A stretch of DNA of 64,000 nucleotides from Sphingopyxis sp. JAI128 (GTDB lineage Bacteria; Pseudomonadota; Alphaproteobacteria; Sphingomonadales; Sphingomonadaceae). The stretch is from positions 434,001 through 498,000 of the forward strand of contig NZ_JACHDA010000002.1 in the NCBI RefSeq assembly GCF_014207235.1, written 5' to 3'. A model generated the notes under the pieces. It saw nothing but the letters and a program-made list of their open reading frames with translations, was not told the DNA's origin and made no database searches. This document shows, in pieces, positions 55,987 to 64,000 of the stretch; within the stretch, counting starts at the first letter, position 1, and each line of letters opens with the position of its first letter. The position numbers and the translations under genes were made by a program.

Positions 55987-57372
55987 ATGTCGGAAAACAA
56001 ATCCTATTTTTTCTGCGGCATCGGCGGATCGGGCATGTTGCCCCTCGCGATGATCGTCGCGGCACGCGGCGCGGCGGTTTCGGGGTCGGACCGCAGCCGC
56101 GACCAAGGCCGGACGCCCGAGAAATTCGCCTGGCTCGAAACCCAGGGCATCGCATTTTTCCCGCAGGACGGCAGCGGGCCCAAGGCGGGGCAGATCCTCG
56201 TCGCATCGGCCGCGATCGAAGACAGCGTGCCAGACGTTGCCGCCGCCAATGCCCTCGGCCTGCCGCGCCTGACGCGCGCCGACCTAAACGCCGCGCTGTT
56301 CAACGCAGCCGGCAGCGCGATCGGTGTCGGCGGCACCAGCGGCAAGTCTACCGTGACGGGGATGATCGGTTGGATTCTCGAAAGCACAGGACGCAAGCCG
56401 ACAGTGATGAACGGCGCGGTGATGCGCAATTTCGCCGGAGCTAAGATGCCGTTCGCGAGCGCGCTCGTCGGCGATGCGGCGATCTACGTCAGCGAGGTCG
56501 ATGAAAGTGACGGGTCGATCGCGCTGTACGCGCCGGACGTCGCGGTCGTCACTAATATCAGCCTCGATCACAAGAGCCTTGCCGAACTCCATCAACTCTT
56601 CGGCGATTTCGCCGCAAAGGCGCGCGTGGCGGTGATCAATGCCGACGACGTCGAATCCGTCCCGCTTGTGTCGGCGCGTAATGTCGTCGCGTTCGGATTC
56701 GGCGATACGGCGACGGTGCGCGGCAGCGATTTCGAAGCGTTGCCCGACGGATGCCGCTTCGCAGTCCATGTCGATGGCACCTCCTATCAAGTGAAGCTGC
56801 GCATGCCGGGGCGGCACAACGCCGCCAATGCGCTCGCAGCGATCGCCGCAACGCACGCGAGGGGCGCAACCGTCGCGCAAGCGGTCGAAGCGCTTGCCGA
56901 TTTCGCAGGCCTCGCGCGGCGTTACGAGGTGCTCGGGCAAGCCAACGGCATCACCGTCATCGACGATTTCGCCCACAATCCCGACAAGGTCGCCGCCACC
57001 CTTGCCGCCGTCGCCGAGCTGCCGGGCCGCGCCTTGCTGTTTTTCCAGCCGCACGGTTACGGCCCGCTACGCCAGATGGGCAAGGAACTCGCAGCCAGCT
57101 TCGCGAATGGGATGCGCGACGGCGACAAGCTCTATGTCTGCGACCCGATCTATTTTGGCGGCACCGTCGACCGCAGCGTCGGCAGCGAGACGCTGGTCGC
57201 CGACATAGTTGCAGGTGGCGGCGACGCGGCCCACCTCACGACGCGCGCCGCATGCGGCGCGGCGATGCTCGACGAGGCAAAGGCAGGCGACCGCATCCTG
57301 ATCCTCGGCGCGCGCGACGACACGCTCACCGAATTTGGGCGCGATCTGCTGGAAAAACTCGCCCGCGCTTGA
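55987..57372 (+). CDS. Mur ligase, Mpl-like (UDP-MurNAc:tripeptide or alanine ligase)
   Basis: A 461-residue Mur ligase paralogous to MurC. FFCGIGGSGMLPLAMIVAARGAAVSGSD matches the MurC/Mpl N-domain. The P-loop is GVGGTSGKSTVTGMI (116-122 GTSGKST), then SEVDESDGSIALYAP, NISLDHKSLAEL and IDDFAHNPDKVAATLAAV. True MurC is at 36 kb, so a recycling role (Mpl, joining the tripeptide to UDP-MurNAc) is likely. The neighbouring LD-carboxypeptidase makes that tripeptide. The P-loop differs from usual GTHGKTT. ATG 55987 fits the N-terminus. Confidence 0.78.
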   Translation: MSENKSYFFCGIGGSGMLPLAMIVAARGAAVSGSDRSRDQGRTPEKFAWLETQGIAFFPQDGSGPKAGQILVASAAIEDSVPDVAAANALGLPRLTRADLNAALFNAAGSAIGVGGTSGKSTVTGMIGWILESTGRKPTVMNGAVMRNFAGAKMPFASALVGDAAIYVSEVDESDGSIALYAPDVAVVTNISLDHKSLAELHQLFGDFAAKARVAVINADDVESVPLVSARNVVAFGFGDTATVRGSDFEALPDGCRFAVHVDGTSYQVKLRMPGRHNAANALAAIAATHARGATVAQAVEALADFAGLARRYEVLGQANGITVIDDFAHNPDKVAATLAAVAELPGRALLFFQPHGYGPLRQMGKELAASFANGMRDGDKLYVCDPIYFGGTVDRSVGSETLVADIVAGGGDAAHLTTRAACGAAMLDEAKAGDRILILGARDDTLTEFGRDLLEKLARA

Positions 57373-57396
57373 TTTCTGCCCGCGAATCTGTATAGG
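57369..57396 (+). promoter_or_regulatory. Probable promoter of rpsF-rpsR-rplI
   Basis: TTGATT (57369-57374) and TATAGG (57391-57396) with a 16-base spacer resemble a sigma-70 type promoter. The -35 overlaps the stop of the preceding Mur ligase gene. Confidence 0.4.
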
Positions 57397-57406
57397 CGCG
57401 CTCATT

Positions 57407-57444
57407 CGGGGCGAGGCCACGTTGCCATCGCCCCGTTTGTTTTG
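57407..57444 (+). terminator. Hairpin with T-rich tail in the rpsF leader
   Basis: CGGGGCGA (57407-57414) pairs with TCGCCCCG (57428-57435), followed by TTTGTTTTG. It could end transcription from the Mur ligase gene or act as an attenuator in the ribosomal leader, being right after the possible start site. Confidence 0.6.
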
Positions 57445-57530
57445 CACGAATACGCAGAGCCAGACGACAGCCGGAGGGGTTTCGCGATTGGCGCGAAATC
57501 AGCGATCGGCCAAATCGAAGGAAGCGCATC

Positions 57531-57896
57531 ATGCCGTTTTACGAGCATGTCTTTATCGCGCGTCAGGACCTGAGCCAGGCTCAGGTCGATGCGCTGGCGG
57601 AAACCGTCACGAACGTCATCGGCGAATTCAAGGGCACGGTCCACAAGACCGAGACTTGGGGCCTCAAGCAGCTCGCCTACAAGATCCAGAAGAACCGCAA
57701 GGGTCATTATGTAATGCTGTCGGCCGAAGTGTCGGGCGAAGCCATCGCAGAGATCGAGCGTCAGGCTGCGATCAACGAAGATATCATCCGCTGGCTCACC
57801 ATCAAGGTTGACGAACTCGAAAAGGGTCCGTCGGTGATGATGCGCAAGCAGGAACGCCGCGGCGGCCGTGGCCGTGACCGCGACGGCGAAGAATAA
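57531..57896 (+). CDS. rpsF: Ribosomal protein S6
   Basis: A 121-residue small-subunit protein that sits beside S18 in the platform. [19 protein letters not shown], the [25 protein letters not shown] core and the acidic/basic tail [10 protein letters not shown] are normal. The start is standard. It leads the rpsF-rpsR-rplI operon with 11-13 base spacings. The ~150-base leader could carry a ribosomal autoregulatory element, which I cannot identify. Confidence 0.97.
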   Translation: MPFYEHVFIARQDLSQAQVDALAETVTNVIGEFKGTVHKTETWGLKQLAYKIQKNRKGHYVMLSAEVSGEAIAEIERQAAINEDIIRWLTIKVDELEKGPSVMMRKQERRGGRGRDRDGEE

Positions 57897-57907
57897 GGAA
57901 CAGCACA

Positions 57908-58132
57908 ATGGCAAGACCCTTTTTCCGCCGCCGCAAGACCTGCCCCTTCAGCGCGAAGGATGCACCGGTCATCGATTACAAGGACGTCCGCCTGCTCCAG
58001 GGTTACCTGTCGGAGCGCGGCAAGATCGTCCCGTCGCGGATCACCGCGGTGTCCACCAAGAAGCAGCGTGAGCTGGCGAAGGCGATCAAGCGTTCGCGCC
58101 ACATCGGCCTGCTCCCCTACATCGTGAAGTAA
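57908..58132 (+). CDS. rpsR: Ribosomal protein S18
   Basis: A 74-residue basic protein that pairs with S6 on the small subunit. [69 protein letters not shown] is a complete and typical S18, including a lone Cys in the N-terminal KTCPF. ATG 57908 follows rpsF by 11 bases. Confidence 0.97.
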   Translation: MARPFFRRRKTCPFSAKDAPVIDYKDVRLLQGYLSERGKIVPSRITAVSTKKQRELAKAIKRSRHIGLLPYIVK

Positions 58133-58145
58133 GGAGGGCGGACCG

Positions 58146-58775
58146 ATGGAAATCATCCTGCTCGAACGTATCGAGAAACTGGGCGGTATCGGCGACGTCG
58201 TCACCGTCAAGAACGGCTTTGCCCGTAACTATCTGCTGCCGAACAACAAGGCGCTCCGTGCGAACGAAGCCAACCGCAAGCTGTTCGAAGCCAATCGTTC
58301 GAAGATCGAGGCCGACAACGCCGAACGTCGCACCGACGCCGAAGGCCGCGCGAAGGACATCGATGGCAAGCAGATCGTCCTGATCCGCCAGGCGTCGAAC
58401 ACCGGCCAGCTTTATGGCTCGGTCGCCGTCCGCGACATCGTCGAGGCGCTGACCGAAGACGGCGTCCAGGGCGTGACCAAGGCGATAGTCGAACTCGAAC
58501 GCCCGATCAAGTCGCTCGGCCTCGTCGACGTCAAGGTCAAGCTGCACCCCGAGGTTGTCGTGACCGTCGGCGTCAACGTCGCGCGTTCGCCCGACGAAGC
58601 CGAAATGCAGAAGCAGGGCATCGACGTCATCGCCGCGATGTTCGAAGAGGAACAGGCCGAAGCCGCTGCTGCCGCGCTCGAACCCGACAGCGAGGACGAA
58701 TTCGAAGACGCGACGCCGCCTTCGCAACTCGCTGCCGAGGACGCTCCGGCTGCGGACGAGGACGAAGAGGCCTGA
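58146..58775 (+). CDS. rplI: Ribosomal protein L9
   Basis: A 209-residue L9, longer than the E. coli protein (149) as usual in alphaproteobacteria. EIILLERIEKLGGIGDVVTVKNGFARNYLLPNNKAL is the N-terminal rRNA-binding domain. A helical connector and the C-terminal domain (RPIKSLGLVDVKVKLHPEVVVTVGVNVARS) follow. The extra Glu/Asp/Ala-rich acidic tail (residues ~165-209) is low complexity. It ends in a hairpin terminator. Confidence 0.97.
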   Translation: MEIILLERIEKLGGIGDVVTVKNGFARNYLLPNNKALRANEANRKLFEANRSKIEADNAERRTDAEGRAKDIDGKQIVLIRQASNTGQLYGSVAVRDIVEALTEDGVQGVTKAIVELERPIKSLGLVDVKVKLHPEVVVTVGVNVARSPDEAEMQKQGIDVIAAMFEEEQAEAAAAALEPDSEDEFEDATPPSQLAAEDAPAADEDEEA

Positions 58776-58799
58776 GCTTCTTCTTCTCGCAAGTAAGAA

Positions 58800-58837
58800 A
58801 AAAGGCTTCGGAATATCGGTTCCGGAGCCTTTTTCTT
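58800..58837 (+). terminator. Rho-independent terminator after rplI
   Basis: A 13-14 bp stem (58800-58813 with 58820-58833, one G-U) with a 6-base loop, followed by TTTTTCTTT. It ends the rpsF-rpsR-rplI transcript. Confidence 0.9.
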
Positions 58838-58872
58838 TGACGACGCATGGACAGCGAGGCAATTTTCGCGAG

Positions 58873-59403
58873 ATGAGTCGATCGGGAACAATATTGCTGA
58901 CGTGTCTGTTGGTGGCGGGTTGCGGGGCGCAACATGACGCGGCAGAAAAACGGCCCACCCGCGATCTCGAAACTCTGGTTCGCAACGAGATCGCAAGCGA
59001 CGAAGAAGATTGGGCGGGGGACGGATTATTTGGCCCGGTGAAACTGAATATTCTGAAGGCATCGGTTCCCGGCACGGCGCTCACGCTGATCTACCCTTAC
59101 GGCGGTCGTATTTGTGGCTCGGGCGGCTGCTCACTCTTTGTGGTGGAGCACGATGACGATGGGGTCAGAATTATCGGCCGGACGGCGCAGGTCCTTCTGC
59201 CGGTTAAACGCGTCGCGGACGGCAGCTCGGCCCATCCCGATTTCAGCGTTTTCCTTCGCGGCTACGGTGAATTCGGGACCCGGGTGAGACTGGCCTATGC
59301 TGCGGGACGCTATCCCGGCAATGCGTTACCGCCCACACATCGGCTACCTGACGACGGCGACGGCCTCGTGCTGCTCGACTATCCGCGCGCGACCCCTCAA
59401 TAG
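58873..59403 (+). CDS. Predicted lipoprotein, unknown function
   Basis: A 176-residue exported lipoprotein. The signal ends in a lipobox LVAGC with the acylated Cys at residue 17. A mature domain of unknown function includes YPYGGRICGSGGCSLFVVEHDDDGVRIIG (two Cys that may pair), and ends in a plain tail. No family is recognised. Its stop overlaps the folE stop by seven bases in convergent orientation. The longer frame starting at 58837 is not needed. Confidence 0.65.
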   Translation: MSRSGTILLTCLLVAGCGAQHDAAEKRPTRDLETLVRNEIASDEEDWAGDGLFGPVKLNILKASVPGTALTLIYPYGGRICGSGGCSLFVVEHDDDGVRIIGRTAQVLLPVKRVADGSSAHPDFSVFLRGYGEFGTRVRLAYAAGRYPGNALPPTHRLPDDGDGLVLLDYPRATPQ

Positions 59404-59999
59404 CCCATCAGCGACAGCACTTCCTTGCGGCTGCGTTCGTCTTCGAGGAAACAGCCGAGCAGGCGGCTGGTCACCATGCCGACGCCGGGGGTGCGGACGC
59501 CGCGCCCGGTCATGCACCCGTGCTGCGCGTCGATCACCACCGCAACGCCGTGCGGGTGGAGATTGTCCCATATGCATTTCGCGACTTCGGCGGTCAGCCG
59601 TTCCTGCACCTGCAGGCGCCGCGCATAGCCGTTGAGCACGCGCGCGAGCTTCGAGATGCCGACGACGCGATCCTTGGGCAGATAGGCGATCGATGCCTTG
59701 CCGGTGATCGGCGCCATATGATGTTCACAGTGCGACTGGAACGGGATGTCGCGCAGGAGCACGATCTCGTCATAGCCGCCCACTTCCTCGAAAGTGCGCG
59801 ACAAATGGATCGCAGGATCGTCGGCATAGCCCGAGCAATATTCTTTCCACGCGCGCGCGACGCGCCGCGGCGTATCGAGCAGGCCTTCGCGCTGCGGATC
59901 GTCGCCCGCCCATTCGATAAGCGTCCGCACGGCGTCCGCAACATGATCGGGCACGACCACCTTGCCGTCCGGTCCCAACTCGGTCCTGTTGTCGCTCAT
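59397..59999 (-). CDS. folE: GTP cyclohydrolase I
   Basis: A 200-residue enzyme converting GTP to dihydroneopterin triphosphate, the first step of folate synthesis. The Zn-binding residues are in the CEHHMAP stretch (Cys and His) and GCMTGRGVRT. Conserved RTLIEWAGDDPQREGLLDTPRRVARAW, GISKLARVLNGYARRLQVQERLT and VVIDAQHGCM are present. ATG 59999 fits the family; the longer frame upstream is not convincing. It runs convergent with the lipoprotein. Confidence 0.97.
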   Translation of the reverse strand: MSDNRTELGPDGKVVVPDHVADAVRTLIEWAGDDPQREGLLDTPRRVARAWKEYCSGYADDPAIHLSRTFEEVGGYDEIVLLRDIPFQSHCEHHMAPITGKASIAYLPKDRVVGISKLARVLNGYARRLQVQERLTAEVAKCIWDNLHPHGVAVVIDAQHGCMTGRGVRTPGVGMVTSRLLGCFLEDERSRKEVLSLMGY

Positions 60000-60439
60000 C
60001 GCCCCGCTTTCACTGTTGCCTTGATGTCGCACATTTCGACGTCCCGGTGCCGATAAGCAAGGGCCGGACCAAAAGAAATTGTCCTCCCTCATCAACTTTA
60101 CGTTGCGGAATCTTAGCTTTTTCACCTTTCCAAGAGGCGCGGATTCACGTCCTTTTTTGGGCCTAACAAGTGACTTGACGCTTTCGTCAACTCGGCGCAC
60201 CTTTGTCTTGCATTACAGAACCCGCCCAAGCGGGTCGTGATCCGGAGAGGCCGCGCGTTTTTCCCCGACGCCGGCGGGAGAGGACGATGACCAGCACAGC
60301 TGGCAAGTGGGACATCAATGCGCGCCTGGCCATGGCGGTCCGGCGACCTTTGCCATGCCTGGTCGGTTCCCCTCCCCTTACCATAATTTGAAAGTTGGGC
60401 GTTCCCGCACCTCGCGGGTTCGAAAAAGGGAGGCTGTAA
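60000..60439. other. Intergenic region upstream of the large TonB receptor
   Basis: About 440 bases with no confident gene. It holds a 16-base palindrome TTGACGCTTTCGTCAA (60175-60190), a possible 34-codon leader ORF (60287-60391) and a short hairpin CCCGC/GCGGG (60404-60418) close to the receptor's GGGAGG ribosome site. A long opposite-strand open frame here is dismissed as a shadow of the receptor. Confidence 0.4.
60287..60391 (+). CDS. Possible 34-residue leader ORF before a TonB receptor
   Basis: A short ORF, MTSTAGKWDINARLAMAVRR..., is preceded by AGAGG three bases before the ATG and ends 48 bases before the receptor start. It has no recognisable domain. It could be a translated leader, a degraded gene remnant, or nothing. 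Confidence 0.2.
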   Translation: MTSTAGKWDINARLAMAVRRPLPCLVGSPPLTII

Positions 60440-63400
60440 ATGAAGTTCAAGGCACTGATCGGAACCTCGATCCTTGCGATGACGGTGGCGGCACCGGTCT
60501 ATGCGCAGGATGCGGCGGAAGAAGTTGAACGCGATGCTTTCGGCGGCGAAATCGTCGTCACGGCGCAGCGCCAGTCGGAACGCCTGCAAGACGTGCCGAT
60601 CGCGGTCAGCGCCTTTTCGAGCGAGGCGCTCGAAGCGCAGCAGATCAAGACGCCGTCGGATCTTCAGCTGACGTTGCCCAACGTCACCTTCACCAAGACC
60701 AATTTTACGGGCGCGAGCTTCACGATCCGTGGCATCGGCGATCTTTGCGTCGGCACGACCTGCGACAGCGCGACCGCGATCCACCTGAACGGCGACCCGC
60801 TGTTTTCGACCCGCCTGTTCGAAACCGAATTCTACGACCTCGAACGCGTCGAGGTGCTGCGCGGGCCCCAGGGGACGCTGTTCGGGCGCAACGCTACGTC
60901 GGGCGTGGTCAACGTCATCACCGCGAAGCCGAAACTCGGCACTTTCGAAGCCGCCGCCGAAGCCGAATATGGCAATTATGAATCGATGAAGGGCAAGGCG
61001 ATGGTGAATATCCCGGTCGGGGACACCATGGCGCTGCGCGTTGCGGGCATCTACCTGAACCGCGACGGCTATACGAAAAACACCTTCCTCAACACGCGTA
61101 TCGACGATCGCGACCTCTATTCGGTTCGCGGGTCGCTGCGCTGGGAGCCGACCGACGATACGACGATCGACCTGCTCGCATCCTATTTCCGCGAAAAGGA
61201 CCGGCGCACGCGCATCCAGAAACAGCTCTGCCAACGCGACCCGACCGGCATCCTCGGCTGTCTCAACAGCCGCCTCGACAATTCGCCCTTCAACGGCAAT
61301 GCGACCTTTACCGCGGCGTTGACTTCGCGCGAGTTCCTGGCGATCCGCGGTATTCCGCAAGGCTTCGCGCTTGGCAGCCTTTATGGCCCCGACGTCTATG
61401 CCAACACCACGATCCCGGACGATCCGCGGACGGTGAACACCGCCTATACCCCCGAATATTTCACCAGCGAACTAACGCTACAAGGCCAGATCGAGCATAA
61501 TTTCGGACCCGTCTCGCTCCAGGTCTCGGGCCAGTATCAAAAGGTCAAGCTCGACGCGTCGCAGGATTACAACAGCAATGTCGGCAACCGCTCGCTCTAT
61601 GCGCAGGGACTGAACACGCTCACCTTCTTCGCGGCCAACCCCATTCCGCTGGGCGTGGACGCGGGCGGAAACCCCATCCTGTCCAACGCCTATTTCGGCC
61701 CGGTGGCTACGGCGATCATTCCCAACGGCCCCGACGGTCAACTCTGTACGTCCCTCGCCGAGGAAAGCGGCTATGGAAGCTACGGCGGCCAGAAGATCTG
61801 TAGCGACCAGTCACTCCAGTTCGACAGGTCGAACCAGTATAACAGCAGCTGGTCGGTCGAGGGCATTTTGTCGAGCGACCTCGACGGGCCGTTCAACTTC
61901 CTGGTCGGCGGCATCTATGCCGATTACCACCTGACCGAGAACAGCTATTATGTGAACGCCTTCCCGATCGATTATCTGACCGGGGTATTGGGGGCGTTCA
62001 CCGCGGCGACCAACCGCGTTCCCGATCCGAACAATCCGGGGCAGACGATCGCGGCCCCCTTGCCGCCGTCGTTCCTCGCGACGCCTTTCTTCCGCAACAA
62101 CACCGATGATCTGAAAATCCGGTCCTACGGACTCTTCGGCGAAGCCTATTTCGAGATCAGCGATCGGCTGAAACTGACGGCGGGCCTGCGCTACAATAAT
62201 GACAAGAAGAGCGTGCGCGCGCGTTCGACGTTGGCGAGCTTCCTTGCGCCGCATGGCGGGACGGGCAGCGCGTTCGACTCGCCGTTCGTGGGCTCGTTCG
62301 ACGCCGACCCCGGCACCCCGGGCAACCAGATCATCCAGGAACGATCGGTCAAGTTCAACAAGCTGACCGGCCGCGTGGTGCTCGATTTCAAGGTCACCGA
62401 GGATAATCTGCTCTATGCCTCCTATTCGCGCGGCTATAAATCGGGGGGGATCAACCCGCCGCTGCAGCCGATCTTCGCGGTCCCCGAAAGCTTCAAGCCC
62501 GAACAGGTCGATGCGTTCGAAATCGGGTCGAAAAACACCTTCGGCAACGGCGCGCTCCAGCTGAACCTCACCGCCTTCTACTATAAGTATAAGGATCTGC
62601 AGCTCAGCAAGATCGTCGCCCGCACCGCGGTCAACGACAATGTCAGCGCCGACATCTATGGCTTCGAGGCCGAAGCGATCGTTCGGCCCGACCCCGACTT
62701 CGTCGTCAACCTCGGCTTCAGCTACCTGCACAGCAAGGTCACCGACGACAAGTTTACCAGCAACCCGCGCGATTTCGGCGGCGGCCGCGCCGACTCCGTC
62801 ATTATCAAGGACATCACAAACGCCGCGAACTGCGCAGTGGCGCCGGCCGTTGCTGGAAATGCCGCTGGCACTAATTTGTTCGTCAACACCGCCAACAGCA
62901 TTATTGGAGCAGGTCTGCAGCCGACGACGGCGTTCCCCGCAGACGGCGGAATTGCCTCCACCGGCGCCTTTAGTGTTTGCTCTGTCCTGCAACAATTGAG
63001 CGGGGTAGACCCCGTTACCGGCGGCTTCGTTGCACCGCCGGCCGCTCTTGCAGCTCTCTTCGGCACCCGGCCCGACGGCACGTTGCCGTTCGACGTCTTC
63101 ACCGCTGGTATCCCCGTCAATATCAAGGGCAACCAGCTGCCGCAGGCGCCGAACTACAAGTTCAGCGCCGGTGTGCAATATACGGCGCGGCTGGGGGGCG
63201 ACATGTCGCTCGTCCCGCGCTTCGACCTCGCCTATACGGGTGAAAGCTATGGCAGCATCTTCAACGGCAACGTCAACCGGATCAAGGGCTATGCCCAGGT
63301 CAACGCCCAGCTACAGCTGAACGGTCCCGACGATAAATGGTATGTCAAAGGCTTCATCCAGAACGTCTTCGACGCCAACAGCGTCACGGGCCTCTACATC

Positions 63401-63484
63401 ACCGACCAGTCATCGGGGAATTACACCAACATCTTCACGCTCGAACCGCGCCGCTACGGCATCGCGGCGGGTGTGCGGTTCTAA
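60440..63484 (+). CDS. TonB-dependent outer-membrane receptor
   Basis: A 1014-residue receptor. Signal peptide ILAMTVAAPVYAQ. A TonB-box-like GGEIVVTAQRQ (~residue 35) precedes the plug (IRGIGDLCVGTTCDSATAIHLNGDPLFSTRLFETEFYDLERVEVLRGPQGTLFGRNATSGVVNVITAKP). The long barrel with many loops ends YGIAAGVRF. The type resembles receptors for organic or iron-complex substrates, but the ligand is unknown. GGGAGG is six bases before ATG 60440. Codons in residues ~794-855 look different from the rest (see findings). Confidence 0.9.
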   Translation: MKFKALIGTSILAMTVAAPVYAQDAAEEVERDAFGGEIVVTAQRQSERLQDVPIAVSAFSSEALEAQQIKTPSDLQLTLPNVTFTKTNFTGASFTIRGIGDLCVGTTCDSATAIHLNGDPLFSTRLFETEFYDLERVEVLRGPQGTLFGRNATSGVVNVITAKPKLGTFEAAAEAEYGNYESMKGKAMVNIPVGDTMALRVAGIYLNRDGYTKNTFLNTRIDDRDLYSVRGSLRWEPTDDTTIDLLASYFREKDRRTRIQKQLCQRDPTGILGCLNSRLDNSPFNGNATFTAALTSREFLAIRGIPQGFALGSLYGPDVYANTTIPDDPRTVNTAYTPEYFTSELTLQGQIEHNFGPVSLQVSGQYQKVKLDASQDYNSNVGNRSLYAQGLNTLTFFAANPIPLGVDAGGNPILSNAYFGPVATAIIPNGPDGQLCTSLAEESGYGSYGGQKICSDQSLQFDRSNQYNSSWSVEGILSSDLDGPFNFLVGGIYADYHLTENSYYVNAFPIDYLTGVLGAFTAATNRVPDPNNPGQTIAAPLPPSFLATPFFRNNTDDLKIRSYGLFGEAYFEISDRLKLTAGLRYNNDKKSVRARSTLASFLAPHGGTGSAFDSPFVGSFDADPGTPGNQIIQERSVKFNKLTGRVVLDFKVTEDNLLYASYSRGYKSGGINPPLQPIFAVPESFKPEQVDAFEIGSKNTFGNGALQLNLTAFYYKYKDLQLSKIVARTAVNDNVSADIYGFEAEAIVRPDPDFVVNLGFSYLHSKVTDDKFTSNPRDFGGGRADSVIIKDITNAANCAVAPAVAGNAAGTNLFVNTANSIIGAGLQPTTAFPADGGIASTGAFSVCSVLQQLSGVDPVTGGFVAPPAALAALFGTRPDGTLPFDVFTAGIPVNIKGNQLPQAPNYKFSAGVQYTARLGGDMSLVPRFDLAYTGESYGSIFNGNVNRIKGYAQVNAQLQLNGPDDKWYVKGFIQNVFDANSVTGLYITDQSSGNYTNIFTLEPRRYGIAAGVRF

Positions 63485-63506
63485 CAACTACTGACAACCA
63501 CGGAAA

Positions 63507-63546
63507 AAGCCCCGGCCTCTCGAAGGGAGGCCGGGGCTTCCTTTTT
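63507..63546 (+). terminator. Terminator after the TonB receptor
   Basis: Twelve-base arms, AAGCCCCGGCCT (63507-63518) and AGGCCGGGGCTT (63528-63539), followed by CCTTTTTG. A strong intrinsic terminator for the plus-strand receptor. Confidence 0.9.
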
Positions 63547-63565
63547 GATCGGGCCCGACGAAACG

Positions 63566-63599
63566 AAAAGGGCCGGGCCGTCATGCGATGGCCCGGCCC
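63566..63599 (-). terminator. Terminator for the minus-strand receptor
   Basis: GGGCCGGGCC (63570-63579) and GGCCCGGCCC (63590-63599) pair. On the minus strand the stem is followed by CTTTTCGTTT, so it ends the convergent receptor transcript from the window edge. Confidence 0.8.
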
Positions 63600-63631
63600 C
63601 TTCGTTGACCCCGAGGGATCACCGCATCAAA

Positions 63632-64000
63632 TCAGAACTTCGCGCGCAGCTTCACCCCATAGAGCCGCGGCGGCGCAGGATAGACGGCGAAGCTCGCGCT
63701 CTGCTCCGGGATCGGGAAGGCGGTAATGTTGTAGTATTTGTTGAACAGGTTCTCGACATAGAATTCGACCGCATAATTCTGGTCGGGCCCGAAATTCAGC
63801 CCCGCCCGTGCATTGACGATCGTGTAGCCGTCGTTGGTCGTGAACGGTACCGCAACCGGATCGTTCATCGTATTCGCGTCGCTGTTCGTCCGCCAGTCGA
63901 GGTGCACGAGGCCGCCGACATTGCTGCTGATCTGCGGCGTCCAGGTGACCGCGCCCGTAACGACGTGCTTCGGCGAATTGGTCAGCGGCAGGCCGTTGTC
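63632..64000 (-). CDS. C-terminal part of a TonB-dependent receptor (runs off the window)
   Basis: The frame is open to the window edge, giving about 122 residues of barrel: ...PLTNSPKHVVTGAVTWTPQISS, GGLVHLDWRTNSDAN, GYTIVNARAGLNFGPDQNYAVEFYVENLFNKYYNITAF, and the terminal aromatic ...LYGVKLRAKF, a typical receptor end. It is convergent with the receptor at 60440, each with its own terminator. The substrate cannot be told. Confidence 0.9.
   Translation of the reverse strand, partial: DNGLPLTNSPKHVVTGAVTWTPQISSNVGGLVHLDWRTNSDANTMNDPVAVPFTTNDGYTIVNARAGLNFGPDQNYAVEFYVENLFNKYYNITAFPIPEQSASFAVYPAPPRLYGVKLRAKF

Noticed and set aside
60122..61360. 412-residue minus-strand ORF across the TonB receptor start
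   Set aside because: Antisense shadow of the receptor with no recognisable family.
1..64000. CRISPR array, prophage or insertion sequence
   Set aside because: I saw no regularly spaced direct repeats, transposase, integrase or phage structural genes.

Overview
This is a GC-rich alphaproteobacterial chromosome segment that most resembles a sphingomonad (Sphingopyxis/Sphingomonas-like). The reasons are the FtsZ, DnaA-like HdaA and split GcvPA/GcvPB sequences, an IclR-controlled acyl-CoA operon, several large TonB-dependent receptors and an ABA4-like protein. This is inferred from protein character, not from a database search. Almost everything is core chromosome. I see no phage, insertion sequence, CRISPR array or plasmid module.

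Layout. 1-7.1 kb: ppk1 (cut by the window edge), hdaA, a DUF2066 protein, purM and a purN fused to an MmcQ/YjbR domain, then ndk, holC and pepA. 7.3-9.6 kb: lptD. 9.6-13.8 kb: a thiolase / acyl-CoA dehydrogenase / SDR operon divergent from an IclR regulator, with a 16-bp palindrome between them. 14.0-19.7 kb: tRNA-Trp, a DMT exporter and GST pair, a repeat-rich gap, a small ORF, a DUF2520 protein, an acyl-CoA synthetase and a DUF938 methyltransferase behind an ABA4-like membrane protein. 20.2-25.7 kb: the glycine cleavage operon gcvT-gcvH-(glycosyltransferase-like)-gcvPA-gcvPB behind a tandem glycine riboswitch.

25.8-48.3 kb: a complete dcw cluster on the minus strand. It reads mraZ-rsmH-ftsL-ftsI-murE-murF-mraY-murD-[repeat]-ftsW-murG-murC-murB-ddl-ftsQ-ftsA-ftsZ, followed by a TPR/SPOR protein, dgt and an NAD(P)-binding protein. 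Most junctions are 1-8 base overlaps. The mraZ upstream region carries a four-unit, 10-bp-period GGG repeat (candidate MraZ operator) and three GANTC sites.

48.3-64 kb: cysK with two membrane-protein genes, a ZnuD-like TonB receptor with a His/Glu-rich insert, fabG-fabD, a divergent LD-carboxypeptidase / Mpl-like ligase pair (cell-wall recycling), rpsF-rpsR-rplI, a lipoprotein, folE, a large TonB receptor and the end of another one.

I did not find a clearly novel system. The best leads are the PurN-YjbR fusion, the glycosyltransferase-like gene inside the gcv operon, the mraZ promoter architecture, two palindromic repeat families, and an apparently foreign-looking loop in one TonB receptor.
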